Source of the DNA: JAGXRK01 sp963714415
Lineage (GTDB): Bacteria; Bacteroidota; Ignavibacteria; Ignavibacteriales; Ignavibacteriaceae
Assembly (NCBI GenBank): GCA_963714415.1
Contig: CAVQOL010000001.1
Coordinates: 310,001 to 374,000 of the forward strand
Direction of reading: 5' to 3'
DNA: 64,000 bases
In this document: positions 1-8,004 of the stretch, piece after piece
Layout: the number at the start of each line of letters is the position of its first letter
Numbering within the stretch: position 1 is the first letter of the stretch
Program-made: the position numbers and the translations under genes
Notes under the pieces: generated by a model
What the model saw: the letters and a program-made list of their open reading frames with translations, nothing else
Database searches by the model: none
What the model was told of the DNA's origin: nothing

Positions 1-237
1 TACTGCAGCCCGCACATCAATTTTAGGCGTAGCGTAACCGGGATGCTTCATTAAAACTTTTTGTACAGATTCCTTCTCAAGTTGAGTGTGACGCTCAATA
101 ATTTCTGAGGTTATTTCTGTTAATCTTTTATATCTGCCCTTCTCATAATCTGTAACTGCAAATGCAAGTCCGGTTTGTGCAAGCTGTTGAATCTCTCTTG
201 CTATTTCAAGCCATTTAGGAATTGTTTCCTCGATCAT
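1..237 (-). CDS. NUDIX hydrolase, N-terminal part (3' end outside window)
   Basis: An open frame of 79 codons runs from an ATG at 237 to the window edge. The sequence begins MIEETIPKWLEIAREIQ and continues with LAQTGLAF, then YEKGRYKRL, then ERHT. This is the helical N-terminal domain (NUDIX_N) found ahead of the catalytic domain in YjhB-type NUDIX hydrolases, which usually act on nucleoside-diphosphate derivatives such as ADP-ribose. The NUDIX box itself would lie beyond the window, so the substrate cannot be judged. The family call is inferred from the N-terminal pattern only. Confidence 0.75.
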   Translation of the reverse strand, partial: MIEETIPKWLEIAREIQQLAQTGLAFAVTDYEKGRYKRLTEITSEIIERHTQLEKESVQKVLMKHPGYATPKIDVRAAV

Positions 238-250
238 TTATTTCTTTTCC

Positions 251-337
251 TGTCATTCCGGTTCTAAGCCGGAATATGATTTTATATTTAAACGATTCCC
301 GCTCCTGCCTACCGCAGGCAGGTTCGCGGGAATGACA
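251..337. repeat. Fold-back repeat, TGTCA/TGACA family (copy 1)
   Basis: The element starts TGTCATTCCGG and ends CGGGAATGACA, giving near-perfect terminal inverted repeats. It holds two internal hairpins: ATTCCGG pairs with CCGGAAT, then ATTCCCGC pairs with the distal GCGGGAAT. A smaller palindrome (CCTGCC...GGCAGG) sits in the second loop. The same architecture occurs at 5193-5283, and looser relatives occur at 25687-25755 and 51635-51708. It lies between the NUDIX start and the 3' end of the SDR gene. It could act as a terminator or be a MITE/REP-like element; no transposase is nearby. Confidence 0.75.
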
Positions 338-344
338 CATACAG

Positions 345-1049
345 TTAAAAAGGATTTGTCGCCCAAACAGTAACTTCGGGAATAAATCCGCGGTCGTCCA
401 TTTCCAAAGCGGATACAATAGTATGTGCAATTTCTATTGGTCTTAATTTATTCTTTACTTCCGGTCTTTCTTTTCTTTCTTCACTACCAAAAGCTGTTGT
501 AACCTCGCTAGGATTAACAAGGATTACACGCACATTGTATTTCCTTAATTCTGCCTGCCAGCATTGAGTCATTCCACGTAGAGCAAATTTTGATGATGCG
601 TAAACAGTTCCGTTGGCAAAACCTTTCGTTCCCGCCGTTGAGGCAATGTTTACAATGTTACCGCTGTTTTGTTTTTTAAAAATCTTTGCTGCTTCATTTG
701 CCATCATAGCGGCGCCAAAAACATTTACCGAATATACATCGTGAAATGCTTTCATATCGAGTTGCGTGATTTCATTCCATCCACCGCCTATTCCTGCGTT
801 GTTTATCAAACAATCCAACTTACCGAATTTTTTTAAAAACATTTCATAAGTTTTTTTCACATCGCTTTCACTTGCTGTATCGGCGTGAATTGGATAAGCA
901 ACGATTTCTTTAGCCGCTGTTTCAAGTTTAGATTTATCTCTTCCGGTTATGGCAACTCTTCCGCCTTTTTCCACTAAAAGTTTTGCTGTTGCTTTACCGA
1001 TTCCTGCGCTTCCACCGGTTATAAGAAAAGTCGAGTCTTTAATATTCAT
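345..1049 (-). CDS. SDR family NAD(P)-dependent oxidoreductase
   Basis: A classical short-chain dehydrogenase/reductase of 234 residues. It has the Rossmann glycine motif TGGSAGIG (11-18), NNAG (83-86), a serine at about 137, and the catalytic YASSK (Y150, K154). The length fits the classical family. It probably oxidises or reduces an alcohol or ketone with NAD(P)H in the cytoplasm; the substrate is unknown. Two adjacent ATG codons exist (1052 and 1049). The AAGGAG ribosome site at 1055-1060 leaves only 2 nt to the first and 5 nt to the second, so the second is chosen. The gene appears monocistronic. Confidence 0.9.
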   Translation of the reverse strand: MNIKDSTFLITGGSAGIGKATAKLLVEKGGRVAITGRDKSKLETAAKEIVAYPIHADTASESDVKKTYEMFLKKFGKLDCLINNAGIGGGWNEITQLDMKAFHDVYSVNVFGAAMMANEAAKIFKKQNSGNIVNIASTAGTKGFANGTVYASSKFALRGMTQCWQAELRKYNVRVILVNPSEVTTAFGSEERKERPEVKNKLRPIEIAHTIVSALEMDDRGFIPEVTVWATNPF

Positions 1050-1087
1050 CATATCTCCTTTTTAGTGCAAAGTTAAGAATATAAGTT

Positions 1088-1456
1088 TTAATTTTGCTCT
1101 ATTATTTTCAGGCTGCTTTCAATTTTATCAAATGCTTTATTCGGATTGCCAATTAATTCTTCATTTGTAATACGAAGAAATTTAATTCCATACTGTTTAA
1201 TATATCTTTGTCTTTCCTCATCATACTTTTTCTGATCAGGTTTTTCGTGAACTGAACCATCTATTTCAATTGCAAGTTTTAATTCGGGGCAGTAGAAATC
1301 AATGACAAAATGATCAACTGAATATTGCCTTAAGAACCTGTAACCCAGTTGCCTTTTTCTTAAATAAGTCCAGACTATCTTTTCGCAATAGGTCATATTG
1401 CTTCTGAGAAATCTGCGTTTTTCTTGTTCTGATTTTTTATTGTAGTGTTTAGTCAT
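1088..1456 (-). CDS. DUF559 domain protein (Vsr-like endonuclease fold)
   Basis: This 122-residue protein has the DUF559 pattern. A basic N-terminus is followed by LRKRQLGYRFLRQ, then VIDFYCPELKLAIEIDGS (D53, E64, D66 as likely metal ligands), and FLRITNEE near 93-100. The family belongs to the very-short-patch-repair / restriction-endonuclease-like fold and is often found beside restriction-modification genes. Here it lies just downstream, on the same strand, of a wrecked type IIG restriction gene (1562-1736), which fits a former defence locus. A DNA-cleaving activity is inferred from the fold family. Confidence 0.85.
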   Translation of the reverse strand: MTKHYNKKSEQEKRRFLRSNMTYCEKIVWTYLRKRQLGYRFLRQYSVDHFVIDFYCPELKLAIEIDGSVHEKPDQKKYDEERQRYIKQYGIKFLRITNEELIGNPNKAFDKIESSLKIIEQN

Positions 1457-1477
1457 AGTTGCTTGTTAAATAATTGG

Positions 1478-1562
1478 AACCCCTCCTTTGTCCTCCCCTT
1501 TAACAAAGGGGAGGAAATGAAAAAGCCCTACCCTTTTATAAAGGGGAGGGTTGGGTGGGGTT
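1478..1562. repeat. Fold-back repeat with nested CCTCCCC/GGGGAGG hairpins
   Basis: An outer inverted repeat (AACCCCTCC at 1478-1486 against GGTGGGGTT at 1554-1562, one mismatch) encloses two hairpins. One is perfect: CCTCCCCTTT 1492-1501 with AAAGGGGAGG 1505-1514. The other, 1526-1536 with 1540-1550, has one mismatch. The stop codon of the neighbouring pseudogene touches its right edge. It is a different family from the TGTCA elements. It may be a REP-like element and may also terminate transcription. Confidence 0.7.
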
Positions 1563-1736
1563 TACTTAACACTTTCCTCCACTATCTTAATTTCTTCCTC
1601 CGTCAATCCATAAAGCTCATAAACCTGCCTGATCGGCAGACGGCAAGCGCATCTATTTGCTTATCAAGTATGGGGCATTTTCTTTGAAGTCGTTAACAAG
1701 GTCGGCAACTGCATTAAACGCTGTATCGAATGACAT
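1562..1736 (-). pseudogene. Internally deleted remnant of a type IIG (Eco57I-like) restriction-modification gene
   Basis: From an ATG at 1736, preceded by AGGAG 8 nt upstream, the frame reads MSFDTAFNAVADLVNDFKEN then APYL. This resembles the usual start of Eco57I-type restriction-methylases (LV..FKEN..YYLSP...). The next open segments are in other frames: LDKQIDAL, then VYELYGLTEEEIKIVEESVK and a stop. This matches the C-terminal tail of the same family. The body of about a thousand residues is missing. The two tail segments are split by about 19 bp of a CTGCC...GGCAG palindrome inserted in the codons. The family call is inferred from both ends. Confidence 0.6.
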
Positions 1737-1899
1737 CAGAATTACTCCTAATTGATTGCATAAAAATAAAGAAAAACTGGTGTGGATTAAACATAAAATC
1801 ATTTTTTTGATTGGTTTAAAAAACTCAAATCTCTAATTTTATAGCAATTATAAAATTTTATATTAAAACTTCACTCTAAATAAACTACACGGAGCATTT

Positions 1900-4800
1900 A
1901 TGAAGTCCGGCATTCACATATTCTTTTTGTTATCACTATTTTCCTTAATTATTGTTGCACAGGATAAAGACAGTCTGGAAGATAAAAATCCATATAAGTC
2001 TTCTACATTTAATGGATTAAAATTACGTTCAATCGGACCGGCAGTAACATCCGGCAGAGTAACCGATTTTGCAGTTAACCCGAATAACACTCACGAATAT
2101 TATGTGGCTGTTGCGTGTGGTAATGTTTGGAAGACAATAAACTCGGGAACAACGTGGGAACCTATATTTGATAAATATGGCTCGCACTCAATTGGATGTG
2201 CAACACTCGATCCAAATAATCCGCATGTTGTTTATATCGGCACCGGTGAAAATAACAGTCAGCGAAGCGTTTCCTGGGGCGATGGTGTTTATCGCTCTGA
2301 AGACGGCGGAAAAAGTTTTAAAAATATCGGGTTGAAAAAATCTGAACATATCGCAAAAATATTAATAGATCCCCGTGACTCAAAAATAATTTATGCTGCA
2401 TCTCAAGGTCCTCTTTGGGGTCCCGGCGGTGAACGCGGTTTATATAAATCTACAGATTACGGAACAACCTGGGATTCTGTTCTTTACATCAGCGAAAATA
2501 CAGGTGTAACAGATGTTGTAATGGATCCGCGAAATCCAGATGTTCTTTATGCTGCATCTTATCAAAGAAGAAGACACGTATGGACTTTACTAAACGGTGG
2601 TCCTGAATCGGCAATTTATAAATCAACAGATGCAGGCAAAACATGGAATAAATTAAAAAGCGGCTTACCCTCCGGTGATGTTGGAAGAATTGGTTTAGCT
2701 ATTTCACCGGTTAATCCAGATTATGTTTATGCAATTATTGAAGCGGATTACGACAACAGCGGATTTTACAGAACAACAAACCGTGGTGCAAGCTGGGAAA
2801 AGATGAGTGATTATAAAAATGTAAGCGCGCAATATTACAGTGAAACATTTTGTGATCCTGTTGATGTAAATAAGGTTTACTTACTTGATACTTTTTCATC
2901 AATAACAACTGACGGCGGAAAAACATTCACAAGAATATCTACTAAAGGAAGACATGTTGATGACCATGCATTCTGGATAAATCCAAACAACGCTAATCAT
3001 TTTCTAATTGGCGGCGACGGCGGTATTTATGAAACTTTTGACGGCGCACAGACTTTTCATTTCAAAGATAATTTACCAATCACACAATTCTACAGGGTGA
3101 GCGTTGATAACTATGAACCTTTCTATCGTGTGATGGGCGGAACACAGGACAATAACAGTATGATCGTTCCCTCGCAAACAATAAATGAAGAAGGAATTGT
3201 TAATGCGGATTATATTCCTCTTGTCGGTGGTGATGGATACGAAGCGCTTACTGATCCTGAAAATCCAGATATAATTTACTGCCAGTGGCAGTATGGCGGA
3301 CTGACAAGATACGATATGAAAAGCGGTGAATCGTTAAGCATCAAACCACAGGAAGGAAAAGATGAAGATCCTTACAGATGGAATTGGGATACTCCGCTTA
3401 TTATTAGTCCGCACGCAAATCGCTTGTATGCTGCTGCTAATAAAGTTTTCAGAAGTGATGACAGAGGAAATACCTGGAAGGTTATAAGTGATGATCTTAC
3501 AAGGCAGGTAGATAGAAACAAACTTCCGATTATGGATAAGGTATGGAGCGTTGATGCTGTTGCAAAAAATGCTTCAACATCTTTTTATGGAAATATTGTT
3601 TCATTATCAGAATCACCTCTGGTTGAGGGTTTAATATACGCCGGAACAGATGACGGACTTATTCAGGTAACAGAAAATGGCGGAGAGAGCTGGAGAAAAA
3701 TTGAATCATTCCCCGGCATTCCAGAAATGACTTATGTAAGCTGCCTGTTTGCTTCACTTCATGATGCAAATACTGTCTATGCTACGTTTGATAATCATAA
3801 ACGTGCAGATTTTAAGCCATACATACTGGTAAGTAATGACCGCGGAAAAAGCTGGAAATCAATAACTGGAGATTTAAAAGAGCCGCAAGTTGTTTACTCA
3901 ATTGCTCAAGATCATATTAAACCCGATCTGCTTTTTATCGGAACAGAATATGGTGTGTTTTTCACTCTTAACGGAGGAAAGAACTGGATACAACTTAAAG
4001 GAGATTTGCCCACACAAGCTGTTAGAGATCTTGACATTCAGAAACGAGAAAATGATCTTGTTATTGCAACCTTCGGAAGAGGATTTTATATACTTGATAA
4101 TTACACTGCCTTCAGAGAGATCAATGAACAAACATTAGAAAAAGAAAATTATAAACTCTTTCCTGTTAAAGATGCATTGATGTTCATTAAACGAAGTGCA
4201 ACTTTTGGTTCGCTTGGATCTTCTTATTTCAAAGCAGATAATCCACCATTTGGAGCAACCTTTACTTATTATATTAAAGAAACTCCGAAAACTTTGCTAG
4301 AACAAAGAAAAGAAAAAGAGAAAGAACTTATAAAAAACAATCAACCGGTTTATTATCCGTCATGGGAAGATTTGCGTAAAGAAGATAGAGAAGAAAAACC
4401 ATATATTCTTTTCACAATAACTGATGAAGAAGGAAATGTTGTCCGCAAATTAAAGACAGAGGTAAAATCGGGTATAAACAGATTGACATGGGATTTAAAA
4501 TATGCTTCAACAAATCCTGTTAAAAAAGCAACAGACGAAAATGCGAGCGGATTTCCTGTTATGCCGGGCAAGTATAAAGTAACGATGTCGGTTTTTACAA
4601 ATGGAATTTTAAGTGATGTGGCAGGTCCTGTTGAATTTGAAGCAAAAGTTCTTAACAACGTAACTCTTCCTGTTGAGGATAGAAATCAATTGGTTGCTTT
4701 CCAGAAAAAAGTATATGAGTTGAGCCGTGCTGTTAAAGGAGCTATAGAATCTGTTAATGATCTGAGCACAAAGGTCGAAATAATTAAAACTGCATTGCGT

Positions 4801-5151
4801 CAAACTGAAAACGCTCCACAAGAATTAACTGATAAAGCAGACATAATTCTTCAGAAGAACAAGGAGCTCTATACTCTTCTTGTCGATGACGAAACAATAA
4901 GCAAAAGAAATGAACCGACAAAGCCGACAATTTCCGGAAGATTGAGTGAAGTAACTTATGGAATGTGGCAGACAACTTCTGCTCCGACCACAGCATATAC
5001 AAATAACTATCTGATTGCTGCGGAAGAATTTAAAGTTGTTCTTCGGGACTTACAGAATTTGTTAGATATAGAAGTAAAGAATCTTGAAAGTGAGATGGAC
5101 AAACTTAAATCGCCCTGGACACCGGGAAGAATTCCGGATTGGAAGGAATAG
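1900..5151 (+). CDS. Secreted BNR/Asp-box beta-propeller protein (sortilin/VPS10-like)
   Basis: A 1,083-residue protein with an N-terminal signal peptide (hydrophobic IFFLLSLFSLIIVAQ). At least ten Asp-box motifs of the SxDxGxTW type follow, such as INSGTTW, SEDGGKSF, STDYGTTW, STDAGKTW, TNRGASW, SDDRGNTW, ENGGESW and NDRGKSW. They are spread over roughly residues 70-730 and imply one or two large beta-propellers. The C-terminal 300 residues contain a charged region and an Ig-like/helical part and lack a T9SS tail. Databases often call such proteins glycosyl hydrolases, but no catalytic site can be assigned here. GGAG lies 7 nt before the ATG. It is probably periplasmic or surface-exposed; its substrate is unknown. 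Confidence 0.85.
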   Translation: MKSGIHIFFLLSLFSLIIVAQDKDSLEDKNPYKSSTFNGLKLRSIGPAVTSGRVTDFAVNPNNTHEYYVAVACGNVWKTINSGTTWEPIFDKYGSHSIGCATLDPNNPHVVYIGTGENNSQRSVSWGDGVYRSEDGGKSFKNIGLKKSEHIAKILIDPRDSKIIYAASQGPLWGPGGERGLYKSTDYGTTWDSVLYISENTGVTDVVMDPRNPDVLYAASYQRRRHVWTLLNGGPESAIYKSTDAGKTWNKLKSGLPSGDVGRIGLAISPVNPDYVYAIIEADYDNSGFYRTTNRGASWEKMSDYKNVSAQYYSETFCDPVDVNKVYLLDTFSSITTDGGKTFTRISTKGRHVDDHAFWINPNNANHFLIGGDGGIYETFDGAQTFHFKDNLPITQFYRVSVDNYEPFYRVMGGTQDNNSMIVPSQTINEEGIVNADYIPLVGGDGYEALTDPENPDIIYCQWQYGGLTRYDMKSGESLSIKPQEGKDEDPYRWNWDTPLIISPHANRLYAAANKVFRSDDRGNTWKVISDDLTRQVDRNKLPIMDKVWSVDAVAKNASTSFYGNIVSLSESPLVEGLIYAGTDDGLIQVTENGGESWRKIESFPGIPEMTYVSCLFASLHDANTVYATFDNHKRADFKPYILVSNDRGKSWKSITGDLKEPQVVYSIAQDHIKPDLLFIGTEYGVFFTLNGGKNWIQLKGDLPTQAVRDLDIQKRENDLVIATFGRGFYILDNYTAFREINEQTLEKENYKLFPVKDALMFIKRSATFGSLGSSYFKADNPPFGATFTYYIKETPKTLLEQRKEKEKELIKNNQPVYYPSWEDLRKEDREEKPYILFTITDEEGNVVRKLKTEVKSGINRLTWDLKYASTNPVKKATDENASGFPVMPGKYKVTMSVFTNGILSDVAGPVEFEAKVLNNVTLPVEDRNQLVAFQKKVYELSRAVKGAIESVNDLSTKVEIIKTALRQTENAPQELTDKADIILQKNKELYTLLVDDETISKRNEPTKPTISGRLSEVTYGMWQTTSAPTTAYTNNYLIAAEEFKVVLRDLQNLLDIEVKNLESEMDKLKSPWTPGRIPDWKE

Positions 5152-5160
5152 AAAAAATTT

Positions 5161-5318
5161 TAGGAGGTTGTCTTAAAAGTTTCAATTTTTCCTGTCATTC
5201 CCGTGAAAACGGGAATCCATTTTGTTTATAAGTTTTAGATTCCCGCCTGTCTGCCGACAAGGCAGGCCTACGCGGGAATGACAAACAGGTAAAACATAAT
5301 TTTATGACAGCCTCTCCT
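5161..5318. repeat. Composite fold-back repeat: outer AGG(T/C)TGTC inverted repeat enclosing a TGTCA/TGACA element
   Basis: The outer arms AGGTTGTCTTAAAA (left, about 5164-5177) and the complement of TTTTATGACAGCCT (right, about 5300-5313) match at 12 of 14 positions. They enclose a complete TGTCATTCCCG...CGGGAATGACA element at 5193-5283. The inner element has the two-hairpin layout of copy 1 at 251-337, and CCTGTCTGCC...GGCAGG sits in its second loop. It fills the space between two convergent genes and may act as a bidirectional terminator. Confidence 0.7.
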
Positions 5319-5320
5319 CA

Positions 5321-5533
5321 CTATGTATGCTGCCAGCAAAAATCACTTCCCTCATCGGGTTTTCTTGTGCACCTTTTACCATTTCTTAATTTGGCTTTAC
5401 AACGATTAACTTTTACCTTCTTTTTAGGAGCAGTCGTTGTTTTCGGCAACGGCTTAGTTGAAGGTATTTTTAACATAAAATATAAAGAAGAATAAAGAAT
5501 CAGCAACGACGATAAAACTAAAAACTTTTTCAT
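5321..5533 (-). CDS. Small membrane-anchored protein with Cys-rich CKAKLRNGKRC...CWQH motif
   Basis: This 70-residue protein has an N-terminal hydrophobic segment (residues 3-21) that can serve as a signal anchor. A basic Pro/Thr/Lys linker follows, then CKAKLRNGKRCTRKP..GSDFCWQH. The three cysteines and the terminal histidine resemble a small zinc-binding module seen in short bacterial proteins of unknown function (DUF5763-like). AAGGTGAT stands just ahead of the ATG. Codon pattern and motif argue that it is real although short. An opposite-strand frame over the same bases is its shadow. Function unknown. Confidence 0.7.
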   Translation of the reverse strand: MKKFLVLSSLLILYSSLYFMLKIPSTKPLPKTTTAPKKKVKVNRCKAKLRNGKRCTRKPDEGSDFCWQHT

Positions 5534-5537
5534 ATTA

Positions 5538-5898
5538 TCACCTTATTTTATTGAGAGCTTCTCTCTCGGATTTTTTAAGTCCGCTTACTACTAATTCATA
5601 AGAATGATCTATCATTTCCTTTAATTCCTTTTGTGGAACTGATCCATCGATAATCACCGTGTTCCAATGCGATTTATTCATATGATATCCCGGCTGCACA
5701 GCATTCATATCTTTCACGAAGTTCAACCGCATGTTCAGGATCACATTTAAGATTTATCTGAAGAGGAATTTTTTCAAGAGAAGCAAGAAGAAATATTTTA
5801 TTCATTACTCTAATTACAAGAGTATCTTCATCAAAAGGAAAATCTTCAGATATTCCCTTTTTAATATAGCAGTATTCTCTTATTGCCTCAATATTCAT
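5538..5898 (-). CDS. MmcQ/YjbR family protein (frameshifted)
   Basis: The N-terminal part (5898 to about 5705) reads MNIEAIREYCYIKKGISEDF, then DEDTLVIRVMNKIF and INLKCDPEHAVELRERY. The C-terminal part continues in another frame as AVQPGYHMNKSHWNTVIIDG, then a helix ending in LNKIR. Joined, these give a full-length MmcQ/YjbR domain of about 120 residues with the conserved YHMNKxHWNT motif. One extra T in GAATGCTG near 5706 explains the break. YjbR proteins have a CyaY-like fold and are predicted DNA-binding proteins. The break is probably a sequencing error, since both halves are well conserved. Confidence 0.8.
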
Positions 5899-5907
5899 TC
5901 TAACAAT

Positions 5908-6887
5908 TCAATTAATTATTTGAATACTTCCCTTTTCAGGAAGTTTTATTGTATATGTTTTTCCACTTTTGTTCGTCAGATAACTTTCTCGCAACCATGG
6001 ATTATACATTTTAAGTATTTTGTAATTTATTCCCTGATCTGCAGCCCAATCTGCAAAATCTGTTACTGATCCGGATAATTCAACTTCATAAGTTTTTAAA
6101 GAAAGATATAAATCTATTTCCATCAGGTCAAATCCATACTTCTGCGGATTTTGCATTATTACTTTTAAAGAAATAATTCTTGCAATGAATCTTGATGTTT
6201 CCGATACCTAAAACAAGATTATAATAGTTGTTTGCTTTTTGTCTTTCTATCTGATTGTCAACTCCACTTACACCCATATTGTATGAAGCGGCTGCCATTG
6301 TCCAATTACCGTATTTCTGATAGGATTCAAGCAAATATTTACAAGCAGCTTCTGTAGCTTTTTCAACGTTGTACCTTTCATCGATTTCGTTGTTCACTTC
6401 AAGTCCATATTTGTCGGATGCACCTTTCATAAATTGCCAGAACCCGGTTGCTCCGGCTGGAGATACAACATTTTCAAGATTACTTTCTACAACAGCAAGA
6501 TATTTAAAGTCATCGGGAACATTATATTCTTTTAAAATCGGCTCAATAACGGGGAACCACCTGTTTGCTCTTTTCAAAGCCAGAATCGTTGCTGAATGCA
6601 AATAAGTATTTACTATCATTTCTCTGTCTATTCTTTCATAAACTTCAAAATTTTCCAGCGGCACACGTTCACCCGCAAAGTAAATATCCTTTGGAATTTC
6701 CGGTGATGTTATCCTGTAATCCTGCGGAAAATCATTTTTGCTTGACCAGATCTGATGCGGCTATCAGATTTATATTGTTCTCAAATAATATAAAACCTGC
6801 AAAAAATAGAACTATAAGTGCTGTTAATACACCAATTAGAAAATACAACGCCTTGCTATCTTTGTTCATCAATCTTTTTTCTTTCAT
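5908..6887 (-). CDS. Membrane-bound lytic murein transglycosylase (MltD-like, two frameshifts)
   Basis: The start at 6887 (AAGGA 8 nt upstream) gives MKEKRLMNKD and a transmembrane anchor (YFLIGVLTALIVLFFAGFIL). After a frameshift in an A5 run at about 6735 (six A restore the frame) comes the linker ITSPEIPKDIYFAGERVPLE. The SLT catalytic domain follows: the VVESNL region with the catalytic glutamate, ATGFWQFM, EATEAACKYL, ASYNMGV. An extra G at about 6199 causes the second break; beyond it SRFIARIISLK and a LysM-like tail (INYKILKMYNPWLR, KLPEKG) resume. It cleaves peptidoglycan glycan strands at the inner-membrane/periplasm face. The gene is essentially complete once both indels are corrected. 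Confidence 0.85.
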
Positions 6888-6999
6888 AAAAAATCCTTTT
6901 GAATTTACACTGCATGATAAAAATATTAACTTGATATTCGAAAGCCAAAACAGAGTCTTGTTATATTTGCAGAACACTTTTTGAAAATACGGAGAAAAA

Positions 7000-7509
7000 A
7001 TGGAAACAATACAAGCTTTGCTTACAAGAAGAAGCATAAGAAAATATAAAAGTCAGCCAGTTGAGAAGGATAAAATTGAAATAATTCTTAAATCGGCAAT
7101 GTATGCGCCAAGTGCAATGAATCTGCAGGCGTGGCATTTTATTGTGATTGACGATAAAAATATTCTTGCCGATACGATAGAATCAATTCCGCACGCCGAA
7201 TTACTTAGACAAACTCCCAATGCAATTCTTGTTTGCGGTGATAAAATCATTGAAGCTAATGAAAGCTGGGTGATACAGAATTGCTCGGCAGCAATACAGA
7301 ACGTTTTACTTGGTGCACACGCATTGGGAATCGGATCTTGCTGGATTGCAATTCACGGAATTGATGATGTTGTAAAGAACGTTTCAAAACAGTTTATTCT
7401 TCCCGAAAATGTTGTTCCCGTTGCATTAATATCGCTCGGTTATCCGGATGAGACCGTATTTGCCGAAGACAGATTTAAGCAAGATAAAATTCATTATAAC
7501 AAGTGGTGA
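7000..7509 (+). CDS. Nitroreductase family protein (FMN-dependent)
   Basis: A 169-residue single-domain nitroreductase. The N-terminal RRSIRKYKSQPV is the FMN-binding arginine motif. MYAPSAMNLQAWHF follows, then LGAHALGIGSCWIAIHGI and the closing LISLGYPDE. It is a short form of the family, using FMN and NAD(P)H to reduce nitro or quinone-like compounds; the physiological substrate is unknown. GGAG precedes the ATG by 6 nt. It shares an apparent transcript with the AlaX-like gene that starts 3 nt after its stop. Confidence 0.9.
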   Translation: METIQALLTRRSIRKYKSQPVEKDKIEIILKSAMYAPSAMNLQAWHFIVIDDKNILADTIESIPHAELLRQTPNAILVCGDKIIEANESWVIQNCSAAIQNVLLGAHALGIGSCWIAIHGIDDVVKNVSKQFILPENVVPVALISLGYPDETVFAEDRFKQDKIHYNKW

Positions 7510-7512
7510 GAA

Positions 7513-7974
7513 ATGAACGAAGTAAAATCGAATAAAGATTATAATCCCGAAATGCACTCTGCAGAACACCTTCTTAACCAGACTATGGTTAGAATGTTCA
7601 ACAGAGGCAGATCATTCAGCAATCACATTGAAAAGAAAAAATCCAAATGCGATTATCACTTTGACCGCAATCTTACGGAAGAAGAAGTTGAAACAATTAA
7701 TAAAAAGGTAACTGAAATTATACAACAAGACCTTCCTGTTTACGAAGAATTTCTTAAACGTGACGATGCATTAAAACAGTATAAACTTTCACAACTGCCC
7801 GAAGATGCGGGAGAAACAATACGTATAATTAAAATTGGTGATTACGATGCTTGCCCCTGCAGCGGAGTTCACGTATCTCATACAAAGGAAATTGGAAATT
7901 TTAAAATTATATCCACAAGCTTTGAGGATGGTGTGCTAAGGGTAAGATTTAAATTGCCGAAAGAACAGGTGTAG
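7513..7974 (+). CDS. AlaX-like aminoacyl-tRNA editing domain protein
   Basis: This 153-residue free-standing editing domain has HSAEH (H15, H19) and CPCSGVH (C116, H120), which together form the zinc site HxxxH + CxxxH typical of AlaRS/ThrRS second additional domains. By homology it hydrolyses mischarged tRNA, most likely Ser- or Gly-tRNA(Ala), in trans. It is tightly coupled to the upstream nitroreductase (3-nt gap). A perfect hairpin overlaps its stop codon. The organism also carries alaS with its own editing domain (48998-51590), so this is a back-up or a differently specific editor. Confidence 0.85.
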   Translation: MNEVKSNKDYNPEMHSAEHLLNQTMVRMFNRGRSFSNHIEKKKSKCDYHFDRNLTEEEVETINKKVTEIIQQDLPVYEEFLKRDDALKQYKLSQLPEDAGETIRIIKIGDYDACPCSGVHVSHTKEIGNFKIISTSFEDGVLRVRFKLPKEQV

Positions 7975-7998
7975 TCCACTTTCAAAGTGGACTACACC
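7968..7998. terminator. Perfect 15-bp palindrome, bidirectional terminator
   Basis: GGTGTAGTCCACTTT (7968-7982) pairs perfectly with AAAGTGGACTACACC (7984-7998), followed by a short T-rich stretch. It overlaps the AlaX stop codon and lies 6 nt from the end of the convergent peptidase gene, so it probably ends both transcripts. Confidence 0.75.
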
Positions 7999-8004
7999 GT
8001 TTTA

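Noticed and set aside
251..337. CRISPR or tRNA interpretation of the palindromic elements
   Set aside because: There is no regular repeat-spacer array and no cloverleaf; each element is a single fold-back unit with different bodies.
5304..5495. Plus-strand frame of 63 codons over the small zinc-finger-like gene
   Set aside because: It mirrors the minus-strand gene that has a signal anchor, a conserved Cys/His motif and a ribosome site; the plus frame has none.
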